64,000 nucleotides of DNA from Gp7-AA10 sp035636095 (GCA_035636095.1 DASPZU010000028.1:44696-108695), one strand, 5' to 3'; counted from the stretch's first letter, positions 15,905-25,734 are shown. Translations and numbers: made by a program. The notes: a model not told the origin generated them from the letters alone.

Positions 15905-18880
15905 CTAGAAGCTTACTCGGGCACTGAAGCGCCAGACGCGCGGAGTCTGAATCTCGGTGATTCGATCCGCGTTGGAGACGCTGAGGTCCGTCTCGCGCTG
16001 CAGGATTGTGCGCTTGTTCGGCGCATTGAACAGATCAGCCGCGAGTGTGAGTCCTACGCGGTTGGCGAATCGAAAATCTTTCGCGCCGCGGAGATCAAGC
16101 TCGTAGACGTTCGGGAACCGAATGCTCCCGACGGATCCGAGGACGACGTTCTTGGTCAAACCGGAATCGACGTCCACTTCCTCCTGTAGCGGCCGTGGAT
16201 AACCCTGGCGCGCGTTGAGATTCGCGCCAACGCTGATCTGCCACGGGAACTGATAGATCGCATTCAGATTCGCGACCCACTTCGAGTTGATGAACACGTT
16301 CGCGAATGAACCAGATCCCGCCGACCGCTGGACGAACACACCGCCACTGCACGGGGTCGTACCGGTGGTCGTGATCTGCGGGGTTGGATCCGCTACCGAA
16401 TCCGAACCGCAGTGATCTTTCCAGTCCGACCACGTCAGGTTTCCACGCATCATCCAGTTATGCGACAGGCGCTTGGTGAACGACCCTTCCAGAGCGTAAT
16501 AGCTGCGGCTATAGCCCGGCCGGTTGCGCAGGACAAAGAATGTCGGCACGTCACCTGTCTTGGTGTCATAGACGGGCACTTTTGGCACCGTGATGGTGTG
16601 GGTCGATCCATCGGGGTTGGTAATCGTGTACGACCCGCTGGTCGTTCCCACCTGGACGTAATCAGACCTGGTGAAGAAATCCCCTTTGCCCTGGGTGTGC
16701 TCGGCGCGAAACTCGAGAATGTCGCCGATTCGCCGGTAAGTGGCGTTCACTCCCACCGAGAAATCGCTCATCAATTCGTGATCGAAGCCGATAACCAGCT
16801 CATCGGTGTGCTGCGGCTTCATGCCGTAATCGGCGCGGGTGGTGCCGGTGGGCGACCCGGGGCTGGAAGGATCGACGTAGTAGAAGCCGGTGATGCGCTT
16901 CAGCTCGTCGCGCTGCGGAATCTTGTCGCCGTTGAGGTCACGACCAGTGATCAGGAAGTACGAGTAGTACACCAAGGGGCTGATCGTTCCGATCGTGGAG
17001 CCGAGCTGGTCGACATAGCGGTTGTAACCGGCGCGAAGAAGTGTCTTCTTCGCCGATCCCAGCGCATACGTGAGTCCGATGCGCGGCGACACGCTGTTCC
17101 ACTTCAGATCTCGCGAGTCACCACCGAATGTCAGAGGAGGTAGATAGGCAGTGGTGAATCCACCCGTGCCTTTGATCGGCAATTGCAGCGGCGTGGATAG
17201 CAGAGGATTCGGTCCGACGGCCGACGCCGTGTTCCTCTCCTTCTGCCAGTCGCCGCGCAAACCAGCCTGCAGAGTGAGGTTACCCATCAGGATGGTGTCG
17301 CCGAGGTAAAGGTCGTTGTACTTCTCCGAGTATCTCTTATCCGAGTCGCGGTAGAGGTACGCGGTGTAGCACTGAGCAGTTCCCGTGATGCCACGCGAGT
17401 TGCAATATGCGTTAGAGCGCTCGCGGAAGTAGCCCTGAACCGGCCCTGGCCAGCCCGAGAGCGATGTAACCGGTGTATCGCGATAGCCGAACCCGAACTT
17501 CAATTCATGGTTCATATTGCCGAGGTCGAAGAATTTCGATCCGTCAAGGCCGTACTGTTTCTGCGGCCGCTCCGTGATGTAGAAGGCTGCGTTCTTCGAC
17601 CGAACGTTGCTGATATCGCGCAAGCCGACGGGAGCATTCGGTCCCAAGCCGCCGTTCGGAATGAGGCTGAATCCGCCGTCGACCTTCGACCACATTCCGC
17701 TCAGATAAAGGCTCGTTCCGACGATCTGGGTGTCCTCGATCTTGTAGATCTTCGTCGGACCGCTCTGATGGAAAGACGCTTCGAACAAACGCGTCGGAGA
17801 GATTCCGCGCGCGTTCCGAACCTTATCTCCCTTGGAAAAGAATCCAACCGCGCTGTTGCTCGGAAGGATCTGCCCGTTCAGCTTCGCGTTGATATTGCGG
17901 AGAATGATGTTGTCGAACGCGCCGGGAGCGCCGGGCGCCGAGGACTGTTGCGTCGAGATCTTCTGATCTCCCTTGGCGAACCAGCCCCAGACGTGATCGC
18001 GCCAGATCGGCCCACCAAATTCGCCGCCGTAGTCGCGGACGGAATTAATGCGGTTGGTGGCCGTGAGATACGACTGTGCTTCGCCGGGAACCGTCGCATC
18101 CGACTGATAGCTGCCCGGCGTGTAGAAGTAGCGTCCCGATCCCTTCAGATCGTTCGTGCCGCGCTTGGTGACCATGTTCAGCTGCACGCCCGGCGTCATC
18201 ACGCGCGGATCGCTGCCGCTGGTCGTCACCTGCATCTCCTCGAAGGCATCGAAGTCGTAATACGTCGGTGACGCGCCGGTCGCGCCCATGTCGGTGATGT
18301 TCACGCCGTCGACGTTCCAGGTGTTCTGATCCGACGTCGTTCCCTTCCCGATATAGACGGACTGCTGACCGCTCTGGCTTCCGCCGACGTTGACGCGATC
18401 CACTTGAACTCCGGGCGACGATTCGAGAACCGTCCACGGGTCGCGTGACTGCGGGATTTTGTCGAGCTCGACGCGACTCACGCTGACGCCTGTTCCGGCC
18501 TTGCGCACGTCGAGCAGCGGCGCTTCAGCCGTGACGGTAATCGACTCTGACACCGAAGGATTCAGCGTCATCGTCACGTCGGCGTTCTGCGCGACGCGGA
18601 CGCCGATTCCCGAGCGCGTAGCAGTTCCGTATCCAGCAAGCTCGGCCTTCACCGTGTACGTGGCGGGAGAGAGGCTGATGAATCGGAAATTGCCTTGCGC
18701 GTCGGTCACCGTCGTCTGCGGAGCGCCGACACCTGTGAGAGTGACGGTCACGCCCGGAAGGACGGAACCGTCTTTTGCCTGGACCTTGCCGTAAATATTA
18801 CCGGTCTGGAATTGCGCAAACGCGCTGACGGCAAACAACGCGAGCGCCGCATAAAGGAGGAATTTGGGGCACCATTTCAT
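15905..18880 (-). CDS. Oar-like TonB-dependent receptor (paralogue 1)
   Basis: 991-residue outer-membrane receptor. Signal peptide 1-22 (ALALFAVSAFAQ). An N-terminal CarboxypepD_reg domain spans about 28-105 (IYGKVQAKDGSVLPGVTV), then a plug (about 115-230, with DGVNITDMGATG), then a large barrel ending with an aromatic last residue (FSARVSF). Such Oar-like proteins are a hallmark of Acidobacteriota and import unknown substrates, probably oligosaccharides or peptides. It has the leader aaaggagccgct before ATG, identical to paralogue 2. It is flanked by terminators on both sides and is probably monocistronic. Confidence 0.88.
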   Translation of the reverse strand: MKWCPKFLLYAALALFAVSAFAQFQTGNIYGKVQAKDGSVLPGVTVTLTGVGAPQTTVTDAQGNFRFISLSPATYTVKAELAGYGTATRSGIGVRVAQNADVTMTLNPSVSESITVTAEAPLLDVRKAGTGVSVSRVELDKIPQSRDPWTVLESSPGVQVDRVNVGGSQSGQQSVYIGKGTTSDQNTWNVDGVNITDMGATGASPTYYDFDAFEEMQVTTSGSDPRVMTPGVQLNMVTKRGTNDLKGSGRYFYTPGSYQSDATVPGEAQSYLTATNRINSVRDYGGEFGGPIWRDHVWGWFAKGDQKISTQQSSAPGAPGAFDNIILRNINAKLNGQILPSNSAVGFFSKGDKVRNARGISPTRLFEASFHQSGPTKIYKIEDTQIVGTSLYLSGMWSKVDGGFSLIPNGGLGPNAPVGLRDISNVRSKNAAFYITERPQKQYGLDGSKFFDLGNMNHELKFGFGYRDTPVTSLSGWPGPVQGYFRERSNAYCNSRGITGTAQCYTAYLYRDSDKRYSEKYNDLYLGDTILMGNLTLQAGLRGDWQKERNTASAVGPNPLLSTPLQLPIKGTGGFTTAYLPPLTFGGDSRDLKWNSVSPRIGLTYALGSAKKTLLRAGYNRYVDQLGSTIGTISPLVYYSYFLITGRDLNGDKIPQRDELKRITGFYYVDPSSPGSPTGTTRADYGMKPQHTDELVIGFDHELMSDFSVGVNATYRRIGDILEFRAEHTQGKGDFFTRSDYVQVGTTSGSYTITNPDGSTHTITVPKVPVYDTKTGDVPTFFVLRNRPGYSRSYYALEGSFTKRLSHNWMMRGNLTWSDWKDHCGSDSVADPTPQITTTGTTPCSGGVFVQRSAGSGSFANVFINSKWVANLNAIYQFPWQISVGANLNARQGYPRPLQEEVDVDSGLTKNVVLGSVGSIRFPNVYELDLRGAKDFRFANRVGLTLAADLFNAPNKRTILQRETDLSVSNADRITEIQTPRVWRFSARVSF

Positions 18881-18999
18881 AGCGGCTCCTTTCTCAAAAG
18901 TTGCCGGGTGACTGGTGCAGATCGTCCGCCGGAAGGCTCGCGATCAGCTAAGTCCCCGAAAAGAGAATGATTTGAGCTTCGATTGAGTGTCGTAACACA

Positions 19000-19055
19000 G
19001 CGGCCGCGATTCAATGCGATGTTGGAATCGGTTCCGATCCTTGAATCGCGGCCGC
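19000..19055. promoter_or_regulatory. inverted repeat enclosing a leader motif shared by both receptor genes
   Basis: 15-bp perfect arms gcggccgcgattcaa (19000-19014) and ttgaatcgcggccgc (19041-19055). Overlapping the loop and arms, 19012-19043 carries a 32-base motif that recurs at 22342-22373 upstream of the second receptor. On the minus strand the shared core is caaggatcggaac. It lies 132 bases before the receptor start. The position fits a promoter or operator; the function is inferred. Confidence 0.55.
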
Positions 19056-19065
19056 GCAGCTTATC

Positions 19066-19099
19066 AAAAAAAAGCCCGCCGGGATTGCTCCCGACGGGC
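19066..19099 (-). terminator. intrinsic terminator of the second TonB-dependent receptor
   Basis: Minus-strand stem gcccgtcggga / tcccggcgggc with a 4-base loop, followed by eight T. It starts 24 bases after the receptor stop. Confidence 0.92.
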
Positions 19100-19122
19100 C
19101 TTCGAGCTGCCGCCCGATGCGG

Positions 19123-22100
19123 TTAATAAGTGATGCGGGTTCCGATCTGCCACACGCGCGGCGCCTGCATCTCCGTGATGCGCCAGCCCGCCGAACGGGA
19201 AGCCTCGTTCTGCAGAATGAGCGTCTCGCGCTGCAGGATTGTGCGCTGGTTGGGAACATTGAAGAGCTCGCCAATCAGCGACAAGCCAACGCGATTCATG
19301 ATTCGGAAGTCCTTGGCAATCCGCAAGTCGAGCTCGTAGACGTTCTTGAAGCGGATGTTACCGATCGGATCGAGGACGACGTTGACAGTGCCGCCGGTGT
19401 TGAGGCCGGTAACGGCGTCACGCAATGCAACAGCATAGCCTTGCCGCGCATTGAGATTCATGCCGAGGTTGATGTCCCATGGGAATACATACGCGGCTGC
19501 CAGGTTCGCCTGCCACTTTGCGTTGATGAAATCGTTGCTGAACGCACCCGAGCCTCCGGACTGCGGGGCGTATTGGCCTCCCGAGCAAGCGCCCGGACCC
19601 GCAGAACCCACCGTAACTGCGGGAAGAGCCGTCGTCGGATTCGCGAAACTGTCTTTGCCACACTTCTCGGTGTAGTCGTTGAAGCTCGCGTTGGCACGCA
19701 TCATCCACCGGTGCGAAAGGCGCTTCGCCGCTGTCAGCTCGAACCCGCTGAACTGCTGCGAGTAATTCGGACGCGTGGTGAGCACTCGGTACACAGGTGA
19801 GTTGATGCCTGGAGCCAGCATGTAGACCGGGCGGTTCGATGCGGTGAACGAGGCGAGCACCGCACCGGTGACCGGATCCTTCAGCGTGAATGGACCACCG
19901 GCAACGACTGGCTGTCCACCCTTCATAGCGGGAACGTAATCAGCCGCGGTGTAATAGTCGCCCGCACCGGGAGTTTTCTCGAATCGAGTCGTGAAGAGGT
20001 CGTGCGACTTGCGATAGGTGTAGTTGATCCCGACTGAAAAATCGCTGAGCAACTCGCGCTCGGCGCCGACGAGGAATTCGTCGGAGTGCGGGACTTTCAT
20101 GCCGTAGTCGACGCGCCGCGTGTTCGCGACAGCAGCCGGATTGTTGGGATCGATGCCGGTGAAGTTGCGGACCTTGAGCAATTCGTTTCGCTGGACGACG
20201 TGATCGCCGTTGGTGTCGAACCCGTACAGATAGAACGCCGAGTACGCGAGCGGGTTCGCGCCCGACACGGCGGAACCGACCTGGCTGACGTAACGGTTGT
20301 AGCTTGCGCGCAACAGCGTCCGCTTATCGGCGCCGAGGCTGTAGGTCAGGCCAATGCGCGGGGCGACGCTGTTCCAGCGCAGCATTTTCGGGTCACCGGC
20401 ATAGCTGAGTGCAGGCAGCGAAGCGTTCAGCGTCCCGCCTAACGTACCGTTGCATCGGAGTGTGCTGATGCAGGGAAGCGGCAGCGGCGTCGCCAGAATC
20501 GGATTCGCCTCGATGGAAACCGGGAGATTCTTCGTCTGCTGACGGTCCCATCGCAATCCGCCCTGCACGGTCAGATTGCCGAGCAGGATCGTGTCGCCGA
20601 TGTAGAAGTCGTTGTACTTCTCGTCGTAGCCGACATGCACGTCACGTGGCAGAGTTGCCGTGAAGCATCCCGCCGGAAGATTCTGATTAGCGCAAACAGC
20701 CGGATTCACGCCGGACACTGAATAGTCCAGGAAGCCATGAGATGGACCGGGCAGCGAGCTCGTGGAATCGACGGGCGTTTTCCGATATCCGAATCCGAAC
20801 TTCAACTCATGATTCGTCTTGCCGATATCGAAGAACTTCGAACCATCGAGTCGATACTGCTTCTGGGGACGCTTTGTTTGATAGGTGAAGTAGTTGTCAT
20901 GATTGACGCCGGCTGCGTCCCGCCAACGCGATGGTGCGCTTTCGCCGGCTCCCCCGTTGCCGAACAGGCCGAAGCCGCCGTCGACCTTCGACCACATGCC
21001 GGTCAGATAGAGGCTCGTGCCGACGATCTGCGTGTCCTCGAGCTTGTAGACCTTGGTCGGACCCGTCTGCTTGTACGCGGTCTCATACGGCCGGGTTGGC
21101 GAAAGATCGCGCGCGTTTCGGAATTTGTCGCCGAACGTGTAGAACGCGACAGCGCTGTTGCTGGAAACAATCTGTCCATTGAATTTCAGGTTCTTGTTGC
21201 GAAGGATCGTGTCGTCGGGAACGATCGTCTGTCCCGGCGCGATCGATTGCCACGTCGAAATCTTCTGATCGCCGCGTGCCAACCAGAACCATAGGCGATC
21301 TCTCAGGATTGGTCCGCCAATATCTCCGCCGTATTCGCGAAGGTGGTTGACGCGGTTCGTACTGGCAAGATAATTCGTCGCTTCATTCGGGACCGACGCC
21401 GTAGCCGACAGACTGCCCGGCGTGTACAGATATCTGGCGTTGCCTTTGAAGTCGTTCGTACCGCGCTTCGTGACCAGGTTGAGCTGCACGCCGGGAGTCT
21501 GTATGCGCGGATCCGAGCCACCGGTGGTGATTTGAAACTCTTCGAACGTCTCGAAGTCGTAGTACGTCGGCGATGAGCCGGTCGCGCCCATGTCGGTGAT
21601 GTTCACACCGTCCATGTTCCACGAGTTGTCTCGACCGAGCGCGCCTTTCGCGATGTAGTTCGACTGCTGACCGCTCTGTGTTCCGCCAACGTTGATGCGA
21701 TCGACCATCACCGAAGGCACGGACTGGAGAACAGTCCACGGGTCTCGCGAGCTCGGAATCTTTTCGAGCTCCACCCGCGGCACGTTCGTTCCTGTTCCTG
21801 TCTTCCGCGCATCGAGCAGAGGCGCTTCAGCCGTGACGGTGATCGATTCCGCGACAGCAGGATTCAGGACCATGGTGACATCAGCGTTCTGCGCCACCTG
21901 CAGCCGGATGCCGGCGCGAGTCGCGGTTCCATATCCCGCGAGCTCCGACTTGATGCTGAAAGTGCCGGGCGACAAGTTGAGGAAACGGAAGTTTCCCTGA
22001 CCATCGGTGACGGTCGTCTGCGGCGCGCCGACACCCGTCAATGTGACGGTAACGCCGGGAAGGACTGAGCCATCCTTAGCCTGGACCTTCCCATAGATGT

Positions 22101-22200
22101 TGCCGGTCTGGTATTGAGCGAGGGCGGTGCCGGCAAGCAACGCGATACACATGGCGGCCACGATGACCGTCAAGAACCTGGGGGTGGGGCACCCTTTCAT
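19123..22200 (-). CDS. Oar-like TonB-dependent receptor (paralogue 2), riboswitch leader
   Basis: 1025 residues, closely related along its whole length to the 991-residue receptor downstream. Signal peptide 1-28 (ALLAGTALAQ), CarboxypepD_reg domain about 33-110, plug with DGVNITDMGATGSS, and a barrel whose last residue is Tyr (GTRITY). It has more inserted loop sequence than paralogue 1. The leader is about 370 bases long and contains, in transcription order, a ydaO-type cyclic di-AMP riboswitch, a hairpin, the motif shared with paralogue 1, and the site aaaaggagccgct before ATG. The substrate is unknown. Confidence 0.88.
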   Translation of the reverse strand: MKGCPTPRFLTVIVAAMCIALLAGTALAQYQTGNIYGKVQAKDGSVLPGVTVTLTGVGAPQTTVTDGQGNFRFLNLSPGTFSIKSELAGYGTATRAGIRLQVAQNADVTMVLNPAVAESITVTAEAPLLDARKTGTGTNVPRVELEKIPSSRDPWTVLQSVPSVMVDRINVGGTQSGQQSNYIAKGALGRDNSWNMDGVNITDMGATGSSPTYYDFETFEEFQITTGGSDPRIQTPGVQLNLVTKRGTNDFKGNARYLYTPGSLSATASVPNEATNYLASTNRVNHLREYGGDIGGPILRDRLWFWLARGDQKISTWQSIAPGQTIVPDDTILRNKNLKFNGQIVSSNSAVAFYTFGDKFRNARDLSPTRPYETAYKQTGPTKVYKLEDTQIVGTSLYLTGMWSKVDGGFGLFGNGGAGESAPSRWRDAAGVNHDNYFTYQTKRPQKQYRLDGSKFFDIGKTNHELKFGFGYRKTPVDSTSSLPGPSHGFLDYSVSGVNPAVCANQNLPAGCFTATLPRDVHVGYDEKYNDFYIGDTILLGNLTVQGGLRWDRQQTKNLPVSIEANPILATPLPLPCISTLRCNGTLGGTLNASLPALSYAGDPKMLRWNSVAPRIGLTYSLGADKRTLLRASYNRYVSQVGSAVSGANPLAYSAFYLYGFDTNGDHVVQRNELLKVRNFTGIDPNNPAAVANTRRVDYGMKVPHSDEFLVGAERELLSDFSVGINYTYRKSHDLFTTRFEKTPGAGDYYTAADYVPAMKGGQPVVAGGPFTLKDPVTGAVLASFTASNRPVYMLAPGINSPVYRVLTTRPNYSQQFSGFELTAAKRLSHRWMMRANASFNDYTEKCGKDSFANPTTALPAVTVGSAGPGACSGGQYAPQSGGSGAFSNDFINAKWQANLAAAYVFPWDINLGMNLNARQGYAVALRDAVTGLNTGGTVNVVLDPIGNIRFKNVYELDLRIAKDFRIMNRVGLSLIGELFNVPNQRTILQRETLILQNEASRSAGWRITEMQAPRVWQIGTRITY

Positions 22201-22341
22201 AGCGGCTCCTTTTCTCTCTTCTGTTTTGCCTGAGTGTCTGAGTGTCTGTGCAGATCAGTCGCCGGGCGAGAGTTTCCGGCGATCGTCAACAAAATGAGTC
22301 TTTTAGGTCACGGAATCGTATAGCCGTTGTGGGGTAGAGTT

Positions 22342-22373
22342 CAACTTCCTGTTGAAAGCCGTTCCGATCCTTG
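22342..22373 (-). promoter_or_regulatory. 32-base leader motif shared with the other receptor gene
   Basis: On the minus strand it reads caaggatcggaac, then conserved G, TT, CAACA and TTG at the same spacings as in 19012-19043. It lies 142 bases upstream of the receptor ATG, between the riboswitch hairpin and the gene. It could be a promoter giving riboswitch-independent transcription, or a recognition site. The rest of 22201-22399 shows only the ribosome-binding site. Confidence 0.5.
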
Positions 22374-22390
22374 GATTTTGGATGGGGGCC

Positions 22391-22425
22391 AATATGACAA
22401 ACGCCGCGAATTTCTTCGCGGCGTT
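22391..22425 (-). terminator. riboswitch expression-platform hairpin
   Basis: Minus-strand stem aacgccgcgaa / ttcgcggcgtt with a 4-base loop, followed by tttgtcatatt. It sits directly after the riboswitch aptamer. The T-run is weak, so it could be a conditional terminator or only a stability hairpin. Confidence 0.6.
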
Positions 22426-22431
22426 CGTGGG

Positions 22432-22572
22432 CCTGCCTTCCGGCTGCCTGCGAGGTTAGCTGTCGGATTCGGGTTGGAAACCCTACCGGCTTCTGGCCGG
22501 ATTCACCCCGGACGGTGGCAAGCCGTCGCTAACTCGGGTCCCCCGCTCCTCGGCGCCGAGGATTAGGCTGAC
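22432..22572 (-). promoter_or_regulatory. cyclic di-AMP riboswitch (ydaO-yuaA type)
   Basis: Read on the minus strand, the 141 bases contain the conserved blocks of the ydaO aptamer in order: gcctaatcc, gccgaggagcgggggaccc, ggggtgaatc, agaagccggtaggg, aacccgaatccgacagctaa, cctcgcaggc and ggaaggcagg. The spacing and pseudo-two-fold layout agree with the family, whose ligand is cyclic di-AMP; known members mostly turn genes off when ligand is bound. It points at the TonB-dependent receptor gene 230 bases further on. The region upstream of it (22573-22650) holds a small palindromic hairpin around ccaccatggtgg and otherwise nothing recognised. Confidence 0.87.
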
Positions 22573-22650
22573 AAGCCGCCACCATGGTGGGCGGCGTGAG
22601 GGAGTCTAGCGCGAAGCGTGCCGATGTCAATCGCGTGTTAAAAGGCGAGA

Positions 22651-24617
22651 GTGACGAAACCGAAACGCGATATCCGGCCACTCGCGGTCAGCGTCGCCCT
22701 GGTGGCAATCGTCGCTGCGATCTACGCGCAATGCCTGCACCATCCCTTCATCCGGCTCGACGATCCTGACTACGTCATCGAAAACGATCACGTCAACTCC
22801 GGGCTCTCGTTGGCGAATGTCGCGTGGGCATTCACAGCCATGTACGCGTCGAACTGGCATCCCCTGACGTGGATCTCGCACATGCTCGATGTGCAGCTGT
22901 TCGGCCTCGACGCCGGAAAGCACATCATCGTCAACGTCATAGTGCACGCCGTGAACAGCGTGCTTCTCTTCGCATTCCTGCGACGCGCGACGCAGACGCT
23001 GTGGCCGAGCGCTGCCGTCGCCGCGCTCTTTGCGGTGCATCCGCTCCACGTCGAATCCGTGGCGTGGGTCTCGGAACGGAAGGACGTTCTGAGTACGCTT
23101 TTTTTTCTGATCACTCTGATTTTGTGGACTGCGTGGGTGCAGACCGGTGCTCGCTCGCGCTACTGGTGGTCGGCGGCCGCGCTGGCGGCAGGTTTGATGT
23201 GCAAGCCGATGCTGGTGACGACGCCGTTCGTTTTGCTGTTGCTCGATTTCTGGCCATTCCGGCGGAAGGTATCCGTCATCGAAAAGTGGCCGTTTTTCGC
23301 CCTGGCGATCGCCTCGAGCCTGATCACGCTTCGGGCGCAGCGGCCGGCGATGGGTGCGGCGGCGTTCGCATCCCGCCTGGCAAATGCCGTGGTCTCGTAT
23401 GTCACTTACATCGGCAAAACGATCTGGCCGGCGCAGCTGTCAATCGTCTACCCATTCCGAACGGCCATTGCGACATCGGCGATTGTCCTTGCCACGATTT
23501 TTCTGGTCGCGGTCTGTGTCGTCGCGATCGTCTTTCGCCGCCGCCTGCCCTTCGTCACCATCGGCTTGTTTTGGTACCTCGGCACATTGGTACCAGTGAG
23601 CGGAATCGTCCATGTTGGCCACGAAGCGATGGCGGATCGCTACACCTACATTCCGCTGATCGGCATCTTCATCGCGATGGTCTGGCTATGCGCCGGCAAC
23701 CGCTGGCTGGTCGCTGCGGAAGGGGTCGCCATCGCTGCGTTGAGCGTTTGTACATGGATTCAGATCGGCTATTGGCAGAATGGCGTGAAGCTGTTCGAGC
23801 ACGCCTTCGCGGTCGCCGGCGACGACCGTTACGTGCGCGAGGGATTGGGCACCGAGCTTCTCAACACTCACGAGTATCGACGAGCGGAGACTGAATTCCG
23901 GGCCGCACTCGCTCAGGCCCCTCATGACGATGGGTTGCATGCCGGATTAGGCACCGCCCTGATGCAGCTCGGCGATATCGCTGCTGCCCGGCGCGAATTC
24001 GAAATCGCGATCGCGGCCAATCGCGATAACGCCACTGCGCTCCGACGCCTTGGCGATTTAGCGATGGCGGATGGTCGCACGGATCAAGCGATCGATTTTT
24101 ACTCGCGTTCGGTCGCTGCCAAGCGCGATCCGAGCACACTGGCCGTGCTGGCAGCGCTGCAGGGAAAGACCGATTACGCAGTGTCGCTTTATCGCCAGGC
24201 CATTGCACGCGAACCCAACAAGCCCGAAATCCGCGGCGATCTCGCGGCGGTGCTGTCGCGAAGCGGACGCGAGGTTGAGGCCGTTCCGGAGTATGAGCAG
24301 GCGCTGCGCCTCGATCCGCATCAGTACGAGGTGCTCATGAATTTCGGCGCGCTGTTGATTCGGCTCGGACGCCCGGAAGATGCAATCGCCAAATTCAAAC
24401 AGGCGGGAAGCGAGCGGCTCGAATCTCCGGAGCCGCATATTTATCTCGCGCTGGTGTATGCGCGTGCGAATCGCAATGAGGACGCTCTACATGAAGCGAG
24501 CACGGCTTACCAGATCAGCCCGACGTCGGCAAACGTAGAGTTCACGAACGCTCTGCACATGCCGCCCAGCGACTCAAATCTGACGGGATGGATCAACTAT
24601 CTGCGTTCGAAAAGCGG

Positions 24618-24639
<22 letters not shown>
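22651..24639 (+). CDS. TMTC-like polytopic membrane protein with TPR repeats
   Basis: 662 residues. The N-terminal 370 residues hold about nine to ten membrane helices with the GT-C-like landmarks DDPDYVIEN near residue 37, NWHPLTWISHM near 68 and HPLHVESVAWVSERKDV near 130, as in TMTC/DUF1736-type proteins, which are thought to be glycosyltransferases using lipid-linked sugars. TPR repeats fill about 395-640. GTG start. Bacterial members are frequent in Acidobacteriota, with no proven substrate. The last seven codons and stop lie inside the tRNA-Phe gene on the other strand, so the C terminus is partly antisense tRNA sequence. Confidence 0.8.
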
Positions 24640-24693
<54 letters not shown>

Positions 24694-24737
24694 ATCGGGC
24701 AGGTGAGCAAACTGCGGCGCGGAAAGATAACACAGCC

Positions 24738-25613
24738 CTACCGGACGCGATTCCGAACCATCTCCGCGAGCTCGCGCAAGGGCCCAGCCGCGGCGCCGAG
24801 ATTCGCGATCGACGACAGCGAGGTCTCCACCAGCTCTTCGCTCAGTTTCCGCGCTCCGTCGACTCCCGCAAGCTTCACGAACGTCAGCCGCTGCTCGTCT
24901 TTGCGCACGTCTTTTCCCAACTGCTCCGGATCGCCGGTGACGTCGAGAATGTCGTCGGTGATCTGAAACGCCAGGCCGAGATTTTTCGCGAAGACCTCGA
25001 TGCGGCCGAGGGCGGCCGCGCTGATGTTGGCGAGCATTGCGCCGACGGCAGCGGCGGCGACGAACAGCGCTCCAGTTTTTCTGGAATGGATGAACTCGAG
25101 GGTATCGAAATCGAGCTTCGATCCCTCACTGTGAAGATCGACCGCCTGACCCGCGATCGTGCCGTCCCATCCAACCGCATCGACGACGCGCTTGATCACC
25201 TGCTGCAGCGGCCACTGTCGCGGATTGAGGGCGGCGTGATTCTTCGCGATCAAGCCGTAGGCATGATTGAGCAGCGAAACGGCTGCGAGAATCGCGAGGT
25301 CTTCACCGAACTGGCGATGCAGCGTCAGAGCTCCGCGCCGCAGCATCGCGTCATCCATCGATGGCAAATCATCGAGGATCAGCGAGCAGGTGTGAATGAT
25401 CTCCATTGCTGCGGCAGCATCGATGAGCTTTTCGGGTTTGCAGCCCGCCGCCTCCCCCGCCGCCAGCGTGAGGATTCCGCGGACGCGCTTCCCCGATGCG
25501 GTGATCGAACGCTGCAACGGCTCCATCAGCGGCCCGGGCGCGCCGGTGCGCTCCGCCAGATTGTGCAGATAGGTATCAATGAGCGCTCGTCGTGATGCGA
25601 ATGAGTCGTTCAC
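24738..25613 (-). CDS. polyprenyl (farnesyl/geranylgeranyl) diphosphate synthase
   Basis: Trans-isoprenyl diphosphate synthase that condenses isopentenyl diphosphate with allylic diphosphates. The first Asp-rich motif is DDLPSMDD (the DDx4D form of bacterial type enzymes) and the second is DDILDVTGD. 291 residues with the GTG start at 25613 (NDSFASRRALIDTYL), typical of IspA-like enzymes. An in-frame ATG at 25664 would add residues that only translate the tandem repeat upstream, so it is disfavoured but not excluded. Product chain length cannot be fixed by eye. ispH, from the same pathway, is 9 kb away. Confidence 0.88.
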   Translation of the reverse strand: MNDSFASRRALIDTYLHNLAERTGAPGPLMEPLQRSITASGKRVRGILTLAAGEAAGCKPEKLIDAAAAMEIIHTCSLILDDLPSMDDAMLRRGALTLHRQFGEDLAILAAVSLLNHAYGLIAKNHAALNPRQWPLQQVIKRVVDAVGWDGTIAGQAVDLHSEGSKLDFDTLEFIHSRKTGALFVAAAAVGAMLANISAAALGRIEVFAKNLGLAFQITDDILDVTGDPEQLGKDVRKDEQRLTFVKLAGVDGARKLSEELVETSLSSIANLGAAAGPLRELAEMVRNRVR

Positions 25614-25619
25614 AAACAG

Positions 25620-25708
25620 AAAGTCCTGAGTCCTGCGTCCTGAGTCCTGAGTCCTGAGTCCCACCCTCCATTCGGACTCAGGACTCAGGACTCAGAACTC
25701 AGGACTTC
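25620..25708. repeat. tandem units arranged as an inverted repeat (cctgagt type)
   Basis: The left half has about five copies of an 8-base unit (tcctgag), the right half about four copies of its reverse complement, with a 12-base centre (caccctccattc). The two halves can form a stem of about 33 bp with one or two mismatches. It fills the divergent gap between the prenyl synthase and the chemoreceptor. The same unit appears at 11466-11497. Confidence 0.88.
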
Positions 25709-25734
25709 GATGGTAGCATCGTGACTCAGCGAGA

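Noticed and set aside
22432..22572. Cobalamin or cyclic di-GMP riboswitch as the identity of this RNA
   Set aside because: The conserved blocks, especially the ccgacagctaa segment, fit the ydaO class and not the others.
25620..25708. Possible small CRISPR array
   Set aside because: The repeated unit is about 8 bases, units are contiguous, there are no spacers, and the two halves are inverted.
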